A stretch of DNA of 64,000 nucleotides, taken from the NCBI GenBank assembly GCA_019075905.1, contig JAGXAM010000004.1:62001-126000 (forward strand). The letters are read 5' to 3'. This DNA is from Hyphomicrobiales bacterium (GTDB lineage: Bacteria > Pseudomonadota > Alphaproteobacteria > Rhizobiales > Beijerinckiaceae). Shown here in pieces: positions 43,659 to 51,057 of the stretch (the first letter of the stretch is position 1; each line of letters opens with the position of its first letter). A program made the position numbers and the translations under genes. A model generated the notes under the pieces. That model was not told the origin of the DNA and searched no databases. It saw only the letters and a program-made list of their open reading frames with translations.

Positions 43659-46600
43659 TCACCGGTGATGCTGCGGCGCTAGTTCCCCGACCTGCTTCAG
43701 ACTCTCGGTGAAGGTGGCGGCGGCCGGGACCCGATGATCGCGGGTTTTCAGGATGGCGATTTGGCCCGTGGTCAGCGCCACATTCACCTTGCGCGTCACC
43801 TGCAGGCCGTTTTTCAGCGCCAGCGTCACTTTCAGGGTGATGGCTTCGCTGCCAGCCGGTATCTGTCCGAAAATCATGCCGCGCGGATCGATTTGCAGCC
43901 ATGCCGGCAGCGCCTCGCCATTGGCCAGCGTCGCCGCGACACTTTTGACGCTGTCGCGCGCGCCTGCGGCACTTTTCACTTCCACATAAAGGATGCGATC
44001 GCGGATGATGGTTTCAAGGCCATAAAGCGACGCCGCCGTTTCATGGCCAGAGGCGCCGAACATGGCCGACCCCAGCGCCGAATCGCCGGTGAAGGGCATG
44101 GATTCATAGAGCTGCTGGCCCGCCGCGCTGTGGCTAAAATCCTGGAAGCCGGTTGCGCTCACGCCGGTCTGGCCGCCATGGCGCGCATTGTCGGAGCTGC
44201 GCAAAATGCTGATACCATTGACGGTACTGTCGATGATACCTTTGACGGCGCTCAGCGGCAAGGAGCTGGACAACCGGGATATGCCGTTGACCGCGCGCAG
44301 CACAATGCCTTGCGTGCCGACAACATCAGCCACGCCGGGTGTCGGGGGCGTCAGAGGCGCTATCGTGCTGGTTGCGCCCGGGGGCACGGCCTGGTTGATC
44401 AAAACCGGGTTCAGGCCCTTTGCGGTGATGATGAAGCTGGCCGAGACCGTGCCACCCTGGCCGTCCGACACAGTAACTGTAACGGTGTAGGGCCCGAGCG
44501 TCGAGGCATTGTGGTCAACCGTGCCGGAGATCACCCCGGTCGTGGCATTGATGCTGAGGCCCAGCGGCAGGCCCGTGGCACTGTAGGTCAGCGGCAGCCC
44601 GAGCGGATCGCTGAAGCCTGACGAAGTCGCAATGCTGGCAGATTGCCCGTCATTGACGGTCTTGTTCGGCAAGGCTGCAGCCACAACCGGCGGTACGTCG
44701 GCCACGGTCCATGTAAAGGTCTCAGGGGTTGAAGCCCCCTTGTTGTCGGTGGCAGTGACGGTGACGCTGTAGGAACCGGGCGCAGCATTATTGGCCACGG
44801 TTCCCGAGATGACGCCTGTCGCAGCATTGATGCTCAACCCTGCCGGCAGGCCTGAAGCGCTATAGGTGACCGTATCGCCGATATTGGGATCAGCAAAAGC
44901 CTTGGAGGCATCAACCGGCGTCACGCTCGCGCCGTCGACATTGCTCTGGTTGGCGGTGGCAGTGCCCAGCACCGGTGCCTGATTGAGCGAGTCCAGCGTA
45001 AACGAGGTCGTCGCCTTGTTACCGGCGCTGTCGAGGGCCGTCACCGTGATCGTATAGGTGCCGTCCAGCGTCGCACCCGATCCGGACGTCACCGGCGCGT
45101 TCAGCGACGCATTATGGGAAAGGGTGCCCGAAATCACGCCTGTCGTCGCATTGATGCTCAGGCCGGAGGGCAGGCCGCTCGCCGAATAGGTCACAGCGTT
45201 GGTGGTGACATTGGTAAAAGCGGTCGATGTTCCTATCGAAATTCCGCTCTGGCTGTCATTATAGGTCTTGTTGGGCAACGCGCTCGACGCAAACAGCGTG
45301 GCATTGTCATAGGTTGTCGTGATCGTGCCGATGCCGATAAGTCCAGTGGACGTGCCGGCAGTGCCAGAGACATAGTCAATCCTGATCGAGCCAATATTGG
45401 CGCCCGCAGATCCTTTCACCGTTACCGCTGCGGAATCCTGCGGCACATTGTAGGTCTGCCCCGGATCGGTCGATGTACCGGTCATGACAAGGCTGTTGCC
45501 GGAGGTTGTGGTGCTGAATTCCACGGGATTGGTCGGGATGGCGGCAGCCAGCGGCACTGCAGACAGGGCCGATGCCGGAAGCACATTGCCCTTGGTGTCA
45601 TAGGCCGTCACCACAACCTTGTCCGACCAGCCTCCGGCCATATAGTCGATGTTGAAAATATCGAGATTCAGGGTCTGCACGCCCTGGTGATACAACACGC
45701 TGTTGAAGGCGAGGGTCAGCGTTTCACCTGTGGTCGTGCTTGTCGTATTGGCTTGCAACAACAGGGTGTTCTGCGTAGTTCCGCCGGAAAATGCTCCCGC
45801 CGGGGTATTGGCAGAGACAGCGGCGCCTGCGCCCGTGGCTTTCCAGGTGATGGCGCCCGCCGTGCCGGCAACCGAAACATTCGTGGCCGTGTTCATCAGC
45901 GGCGTGCCGGTCCCCGGCCAAGCATAGCTGTTGGTGACGATGGCCAGATCATGGTTCCAGTTGGCCATGGTGCGGGCGTCGAAACTGGCGGTCACCGGCG
46001 CGCTGCCGGTGTGGAACTCTAGCGTCCAGTCGGCGCCAAAGCTGGCAGCACCGGTCAAATTGGTTGAAGCGGCGATTTGCGCGCCAGTGAGCTGCGCGAA
46101 AGTGCGAGCCGCGTCCACACCGGCCGTCCCTTGAGCAAAATCGCAGCCATAGACCAGAACCTGGGCATTGGAGGCGAGCGAGGCCTTGATCGTCGCCATA
46201 TCGCTGGCATAGGTCGTGGTCATGCTCGCCGCATTGAGATCGGCAGTACCAAGATAAAGATTGCCGGCGCTGCCGTGCGAGACGATCTGCACGAGACTGA
46301 CGTCCCGGTGCGCCGCCAGCACATTGGCGATCTGGTCAACACCGTTTTTCGCCGGATCGATCAGGACGATTTCAGCATGGGCCGGGAGCTGGCTGGAAAT
46401 ATCGGCGACAAGCGTCTTGATGTCGGCGACGCCGCCATCAATGAAGACAATCTCGCTGGCCGCCGGGCTGCTGGCCCGCGAGGCATCGCTTGCCGATAAA
46501 ACCGGAATGCTGGCAGGGCCGGAAGCCATGTTCCGCGCCGCCCCGAGCAGGGCCGCGACCTGCGCACTGTTGACCTTGTCGGCCACGGCCTTGGTAGCCG

Positions 46601-46727
46601 CTAAAGTTGCAACCGCAGCTGCATCAAAAGCGATCCGCCGCTCCAGCAGCATGATCGGTTCCGCTGACACGCAATGCGGCCGAGACTTGGCCCCGCCCTT
46701 GTTTTTATTGTTCGTAGCACGACTCAT
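43659..46727 (-). CDS. Large DUF4347 and Ig-repeat protein with a LEPR-like N-terminal motif
   Basis: 1022 residues; ATG at 46727 with GGAG upstream. There is no Sec signal. Residues 26-39 read MLLERRIAFDAAAV, a variant of the LEPRxLFDAA motif found at the start of large exported proteins. A DUF4347 domain spans about 91-245, with SHG (His151) and YGC (Cys195) placed as in caspase-fold peptidases. A jelly-roll-like region follows, then at least three putative Ig domains with the repeated SGLPxGLSINAxTGVISGT, and a C-terminal module with KNGLQVTRKVNV. It converges on the TolC-like gene with 20 bases between stops. Probably the cell-surface or secreted cargo of that cluster. Confidence 0.82.
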   Translation of the reverse strand: MSRATNNKNKGGAKSRPHCVSAEPIMLLERRIAFDAAAVATLAATKAVADKVNSAQVAALLGAARNMASGPASIPVLSASDASRASSPAASEIVFIDGGVADIKTLVADISSQLPAHAEIVLIDPAKNGVDQIANVLAAHRDVSLVQIVSHGSAGNLYLGTADLNAASMTTTYASDMATIKASLASNAQVLVYGCDFAQGTAGVDAARTFAQLTGAQIAASTNLTGAASFGADWTLEFHTGSAPVTASFDARTMANWNHDLAIVTNSYAWPGTGTPLMNTATNVSVAGTAGAITWKATGAGAAVSANTPAGAFSGGTTQNTLLLQANTTSTTTGETLTLAFNSVLYHQGVQTLNLDIFNIDYMAGGWSDKVVVTAYDTKGNVLPASALSAVPLAAAIPTNPVEFSTTTSGNSLVMTGTSTDPGQTYNVPQDSAAVTVKGSAGANIGSIRIDYVSGTAGTSTGLIGIGTITTTYDNATLFASSALPNKTYNDSQSGISIGTSTAFTNVTTNAVTYSASGLPSGLSINATTGVISGTLSHNASLNAPVTSGSGATLDGTYTITVTALDSAGNKATTSFTLDSLNQAPVLGTATANQSNVDGASVTPVDASKAFADPNIGDTVTYSASGLPAGLSINAATGVISGTVANNAAPGSYSVTVTATDNKGASTPETFTWTVADVPPVVAAALPNKTVNDGQSASIATSSGFSDPLGLPLTYSATGLPLGLSINATTGVISGTVDHNASTLGPYTVTVTVSDGQGGTVSASFIITAKGLNPVLINQAVPPGATSTIAPLTPPTPGVADVVGTQGIVLRAVNGISRLSSSLPLSAVKGIIDSTVNGISILRSSDNARHGGQTGVSATGFQDFSHSAAGQQLYESMPFTGDSALGSAMFGASGHETAASLYGLETIIRDRILYVEVKSAAGARDSVKSVAATLANGEALPAWLQIDPRGMIFGQIPAGSEAITLKVTLALKNGLQVTRKVNVALTTGQIAILKTRDHRVPAAATFTESLKQVGELAPQHHR

Positions 46728-47183
46728 AACGCAACTCCGGCACTGCACCGGCAGTTGCATGATCGACGCCCGGCCGCAGTAAAGCTGGATATGACGCTAC
46801 GGCAGAATGTGAACGTTCAGATTAATGCAACCCTAGATAATTGGTTGGAACCAAGTGCAATCGTTACATGGTTAACAAGTGCTTTCCCGACATCATCAAC
46901 TGCAACCTAAATATATGCAAATTAACGATGTTTTTTTCTGGGATCCGTCGTGGTGCAACGCCGGAACGCTCCGCGCCATGCCGTCCGGCGGCGCTGGAGC
47001 CGCACAAGGGTGGCCATCTGTTATCCAAAATGCCTGACAAGGCGGCCACATCATTAGGGGGCGGCGGCTTGCGTCACGGGCCCGCGCGCCCTTCCGGGCA
47101 AGGCCGAATCAGTCGCCCTGCCAGCCATAAGGCCCCGCACGGGCACCACGCAGGGCCCCGGTCGCCAGCGTTAAAAATCATGC
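46728..47183. other. 456-base gap upstream of the DUF4347 gene
   Basis: The half near 46800-46930 is AT-rich and holds GAACGTTC (46811-46818) and TTGGTT-GG-AACCAA (46841-46854), candidate operators for the minus-strand DUF4347 gene. No clear promoter boxes could be fixed. The half from about 46940 is GC-rich and shows nothing convincing; frames there have no family likeness. Confidence 0.5.
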
Positions 47184-47576
47184 CTAATCCAGCGGCGGCA
47201 CGACACGCGGGCGACCTGCATCATCGACCGCGACAAACGTAAAGGTTGCATCGGTCACCTTGTCGCGCTGTTGCTGGCGAAAGCGTCGCGCCCAGGCTTC
47301 GATATGGATGCGCATCGAGGTGCGCCCGACATGCTCCACCAGCGTGTAGACGCACAGGACATCGCCAACCTTGACCGGCTGGATGAAGGTGAGCGTATCG
47401 ACCTTGACGGTAACGACGCGCCCACGCGCCCGCTCGACCCCGGCAATGCCGCCGGCCTGGTCCATTTGCGAAAGCACCCAGCCCCCGAAAATGTCACCAT
47501 TGGCATTGGTGTCGGCCGGCATGGCTATGGTGCGCACGGTCAGGTCGCCGCGCGGCTGGATCGACGCTTCTGACAT
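47184..47576 (-). CDS. yciA: Acyl-CoA thioesterase, YciA family
   Basis: 130-residue single hotdog-fold protein. TNANGDIFGGWVLSQMDQAG holds the catalytic Asn/Asp region of YciA-type thioesterases, and TLTFIQPVKVGDVLCVY and VTDATFTFVAVD complete the fold. It hydrolyses a range of acyl-CoAs to fatty acids and CoA. Stands alone between the DUF4347 gene and the DUF465 genes. Confidence 0.92.
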   Translation of the reverse strand: MSEASIQPRGDLTVRTIAMPADTNANGDIFGGWVLSQMDQAGGIAGVERARGRVVTVKVDTLTFIQPVKVGDVLCVYTLVEHVGRTSMRIHIEAWARRFRQQQRDKVTDATFTFVAVDDAGRPRVVPPLD

Positions 47577-47647
47577 TCAACTGCCCCCCGAGCGTCGCCC
47601 CGCTGCGGCAACCTCGACATGCCGGAATCCTTGCCAGCCTTAGCCGG

Positions 47648-47836
47648 TCAATGGAAAATTGTCGGTGGTTCCTGCTTGGTGAGTCTGACGATCTCATCCT
47701 TGATTTGCAGTTTCTTTCGCTTCATCTCGGCAATGGTAAGTTCGTCGGTGGCGGGCTGCGCCTTGAGTTCGACGAGTTCGCGCTCCAGTGCACTGTGACG
47801 GCGCTGCAATTCAACCAGATGATTTGCGAGAGACAT
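47648..47836 (-). CDS. DUF465 (YdcH-family) small coiled-coil protein
   Basis: 62 residues. The pattern HLVELQRRHSALERELVELK and AEMKRKKLQIKDEIVRL is the DUF465 two-helix coiled coil. ATG at 47836 follows AAAGGAG at normal spacing; longer frames upstream do not resemble the family. Function unknown; often near purE in alphaproteobacteria. It is divergent from a second DUF465 gene at 48040. Confidence 0.88.
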   Translation of the reverse strand: MSLANHLVELQRRHSALERELVELKAQPATDELTIAEMKRKKLQIKDEIVRLTKQEPPTIFH

Positions 47837-48039
47837 GCTTGCTGCTCCTTTGTGGAAGGCCTGCATGACGGATTCATGACACATTTTGCGCCGGATCCCA
47901 AGCGAAAAATTGCGCGATGCCGCGCTTTTTGCGCTATCGTTAAGAAAGCCAAAAAGCTTGCCTCGCGGTAAAATCGGCTTGTGAGCCGGCGCGGCGCGGC
48001 TCATAATGACTCGCAAATCAGTGCGGGGCACAAGGGCTC

Positions 48040-48258
48040 ATGAATCAGGATAATGACGCGCCGCCGGGTGTGGGCACAGCCAGCGAGATCGAGCGCCTGC
48101 GTGAAGAACACCGTGATCTCGATAGCGCCATTGCTGCGCTGCAAATGGTTGGCCGCGCAGATCAATTGCAACTGCAACGCCTGAAGAAGCGCAAGCTGGC
48201 GCTGCGTGACCGCCTGTCCTTTCTGGAAGATCAGGCAACCCCCGACATTATCGCCTGA
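48040..48258 (+). CDS. Second DUF465 (YdcH-family) small protein
   Basis: 72 residues with the same two-helix pattern (EIERLREEHRDLDSAIAAL, LQRLKKRKLALRDRLSFLED). It has an acidic N-terminal extension and an acidic tail. It lies upstream of purE on the same strand, the arrangement usual in Hyphomicrobiales. Function unknown. Confidence 0.88.
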   Translation: MNQDNDAPPGVGTASEIERLREEHRDLDSAIAALQMVGRADQLQLQRLKKRKLALRDRLSFLEDQATPDIIA

Positions 48259-48353
48259 CGCGCTGCGATTGCGCCTTGCCACACTTTTGGCTATGTCCGG
48301 CACGGCCCCCGGGGCTGCGTTGATACACCGCTCGAATCAAAGGAAGATGCAGC

Positions 48354-48854
48354 TTGCAGGCACCTGTCGCCATCATCATGGGCAGCCAGTCGGATTGGGC
48401 GACCATGCGCCATGCAGCCGCAACGCTGGCAGAACTCGGCATTGCCGTTGAGACGCGCATCGTCTCGGCGCATCGCACCCCGCATCGCCTTGTCAGTTTC
48501 GCCGAAAATGCCGAAACCCGCGGCGTGAAGGTTATCATTGCCGGGGCCGGCGGCGCCGCGCATTTGCCGGGCATGACCGCGGCTTTTTCTTCCTTGCCGG
48601 TTTTCGGCGTGCCGGTGGAATCAAAGGCTCTGTCGGGACAGGATTCGCTGTTGTCGATCGTGCAGATGCCGGCCGGAATTCCGGTAGGCACGCTGGCCAT
48701 CGGCAAGGCCGGTGCCATTAATGCCGCCCTGCTGGCGGCAGCGGTTCTGGCCTTGGGCGATGGTGCGCTGCGCCAGAGGCTGAAGCAATGGCGTCAGGCC
48801 CAGAGCGACGCCGTAGCCGAAGTGCCCGATGATACGCTTGTGGCGCAGGGTTGA
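48354..48854 (+). CDS. purE: N5-carboxyaminoimidazole ribonucleotide mutase
   Basis: 166 residues. The phosphate-binding GSQSDWATM at residues 10-18, SAHRTPHRL around 39-47, [12 protein letters not shown] around 64-75 and [22 protein letters not shown] are diagnostic class I PurE motifs. It shifts the carboxylate of N5-CAIR to C4 in purine synthesis. Start is TTG at 48354, preceded by AAGGAAG; the nearby ATG at 48347 is out of frame. Confidence 0.95.
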   Translation: MQAPVAIIMGSQSDWATMRHAAATLAELGIAVETRIVSAHRTPHRLVSFAENAETRGVKVIIAGAGGAAHLPGMTAAFSSLPVFGVPVESKALSGQDSLLSIVQMPAGIPVGTLAIGKAGAINAALLAAAVLALGDGALRQRLKQWRQAQSDAVAEVPDDTLVAQG

Positions 48855-48857
48855 GCC

Positions 48858-49940
48858 ATGATTGTCGCACCCGGCGCAACCATCGGCATTCTCGGCGGCG
48901 GGCAACTGGCGCGCATGCTGGCGCTGGCTGCCGCAGGCCTCGGCTATCGCATCCATATTTACGCGCCCGAGGCCGATAGCCCGGCCCGCGATGTCAGTGC
49001 CGCCTTCACCAAGGCCGCCTATGAGGATGAGCGCGCCTTGCAGCGCTTCGCTGCCGAAGTCGATATCGTCACCTATGAATTCGAAAACGTGCCGGCCGCA
49101 ACCGCGCATTTTCTGGAAAAACTGCGCCCCTTGCGCCCCGGCGCCGAGGCCCTGGTCGCCACCCAGGACCGGCTGGTCGAAAAGCGCTTCTTCAAAGCGC
49201 TCGGGCTCGAAACGGCGCCTTTCCAGCCGGTTGACAACGGCGGCGAGCTCGCCCGCGCCGTCGCCCAGATCGGGCGACCCTCGATCCTGAAATCACGCCG
49301 CCTTGGCTATGACGGCAAGGGTCAGGCGATGATCCGCGAGGGCAGCGACATTGGCGCCATTTACCGGGCCATGGGCTCGCCGCCCTGCATTCTCGAGGGC
49401 GTGGTCAATTTCGTCCGCGAAATCTCGATTGTCGCGGCGCGCACCGCAAAGGGCGAATTTGCCGCCTATGAGCCCTGCGAAAATTCCCATGAGAACCACA
49501 TTCTGGCCCGCACAATGGTGCCGGCCACCCTGCGGCCAGAAACCGCGCAAAAAGCCGAGGCCTATGTCCATGGCATTGCCGATGCGCTGGATTATATCGG
49601 CGTGCTGGCGGTGGAAATGTTTGTGGTCGAGGATTATCACAGCGGGGAGGAACGCCTCATCATCAATGAAATGGCGCCGCGCGTGCATAATTCCGGGCAT
49701 TGGACGCAAGGCGGCGCCCGGACCTCGCAATTCGAGCAGCATATTCGCGCCATTTGCGGCCTGCCGCTGGGCGCGACCGCGCGGCTGGGCGATATTGTCA
49801 TGATCAATCTCATCGGCGAGGCTGTGGAGAGCTGGGCCGAGCATCTCGCCGATCCCGAGGCCTTGCTGCAGCTCTACGGCAAGCGCGAGACGCGTCCGGG
49901 CCGGAAAATGGGGCATGTGACCAAAGTCATGCGGCGCTAG
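48858..49940 (+). CDS. purK: N5-carboxyaminoimidazole ribonucleotide synthase
   Basis: 360-residue ATP-grasp enzyme; GILGGGQLARMLALAA near residue 9, KSRRLGYDGKGQ near 150 and NEMAPRVHNSGHWTQGG near 270 are standard. It makes N5-CAIR from AIR, bicarbonate and ATP, the substrate of the purE product encoded 3 bases upstream. Normal length. Confidence 0.96.
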   Translation: MIVAPGATIGILGGGQLARMLALAAAGLGYRIHIYAPEADSPARDVSAAFTKAAYEDERALQRFAAEVDIVTYEFENVPAATAHFLEKLRPLRPGAEALVATQDRLVEKRFFKALGLETAPFQPVDNGGELARAVAQIGRPSILKSRRLGYDGKGQAMIREGSDIGAIYRAMGSPPCILEGVVNFVREISIVAARTAKGEFAAYEPCENSHENHILARTMVPATLRPETAQKAEAYVHGIADALDYIGVLAVEMFVVEDYHSGEERLIINEMAPRVHNSGHWTQGGARTSQFEQHIRAICGLPLGATARLGDIVMINLIGEAVESWAEHLADPEALLQLYGKRETRPGRKMGHVTKVMRR

Positions 49941-50049
49941 GGCGCAAGCGGGGCTTTTCCGACGGCGCAGGATTGGCGCGGTCGCCTTGGCTGTGCTATC
50001 CCCGATTCGGGGCGCCAATCGCCGCAATGGCAGAATAAAGAGGCCGTAT

Positions 50050-51024
50050 ATGCGGGCCGTGGGATATGTCTGGCTCTGCACTCTGGCCGTGCTGCCCATG
50101 GCTCATGACCTTGCCAGGGCCGCGACGCTGCCGCCCGGCGAGGTGGCGCTCACAGCCGCGGAAATCAAGGCCGAGGCCATCGACACCACGACCATGCAGC
50201 TTCAGGCCTTTGCCCCGACGCGGCCGGCCTTCGCGCGGGTGCTGAGCAGCGCACCGCTGATCGCGCTGCGCGAACGCCTCGCCAAGGCCCGGGCCGATGC
50301 GCTCGCGGCCCATGCCAGGAGCACGGCGCTGGCCGCGCGCTACAACCGTGACCTGAGCCTGTTCAACACCCACCACGCAGCTTCGGCACAGACCATGCAG
50401 GACAGCAAGGCGGCGAGCGCCGCGGCTGACAGTGCCGTTGTTGCCGCAACCGCCCGCATTGAAATGATCAAGGCCTCGCTGGTGCAACATTATGGCGCGC
50501 AACTCGCCGATGATCCCGCCACCCTTCAGGCCTTGCAGGGCGGCAAGGCCCGGCTGGTTTCCGTGGTCTTGCCGCCGGCCTATGCCGGTGCGCCGCCAGC
50601 GATGCTCGATCTTGCGACGCCCGATGGCAGCATGGCACCGGCGCATCTCGCCGGCCCGGCCAGCGCCGTCGATCCCGCGGCGAGCGGCAGGCCGTTCCTT
50701 TATGTCACCACGGCCCCCTTGCCTCAGGGCCTTGCCACCACGGCCCGCCTGCCGCTCGGCGCGCCCCATCCCGCCTTGCTCGTTCCGGCGTCGGCGCAAC
50801 TTTGGTATGCGGGCGAGCGCTGGGCCTATGTGGCGCTGCCGCATGGGCTTTTTCAGCGCCGCAAACTGACGGGGCATGCCATAGACGGCCAGTTCCCGGT
50901 CGGAGCGCCGTTCAGGCCGGGCGACAAGATCGTCACCAGCGGCGCACAGCTGCTGCTCTCGCAGGAACTGCTGCCGCACGCCATTGCCACGGCCTGCAAA
51001 GACCCGCCGGAATGTGATGACTAA
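50050..51024 (+). CDS. Efflux adaptor-like periplasmic protein, RND-associated
   Basis: 324 residues with a signal peptide of about 24 residues (ending ARA). It has a helical hairpin (about 85-170) and a barrel with LLVPASAQLWYAGERWAYVAL and a tail KIVTSGAQLLLSQELLP, typical of CusB/CzcB-like adaptors, but lacks an obvious lipoyl half with a PxxG turn. Its pump follows 33 bases downstream, so it is its adaptor. Two cysteines near the C-terminus (CKDPPECDD) might bind metal; this is inference. Confidence 0.75.
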   Translation: MRAVGYVWLCTLAVLPMAHDLARAATLPPGEVALTAAEIKAEAIDTTTMQLQAFAPTRPAFARVLSSAPLIALRERLAKARADALAAHARSTALAARYNRDLSLFNTHHAASAQTMQDSKAASAAADSAVVAATARIEMIKASLVQHYGAQLADDPATLQALQGGKARLVSVVLPPAYAGAPPAMLDLATPDGSMAPAHLAGPASAVDPAASGRPFLYVTTAPLPQGLATTARLPLGAPHPALLVPASAQLWYAGERWAYVALPHGLFQRRKLTGHAIDGQFPVGAPFRPGDKIVTSGAQLLLSQELLPHAIATACKDPPECDD

Positions 51025-51057
51025 GCCCCGATCCCGCCGCGCCCGGGCCGGTGCCTC

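Noticed and set aside
43734-46022. Several plus-strand frames opposite the DUF4347 protein gene
   Set aside because: The minus-strand frame has clear domains and Ig repeats; the opposite frames are repeats of the same DNA without protein features.
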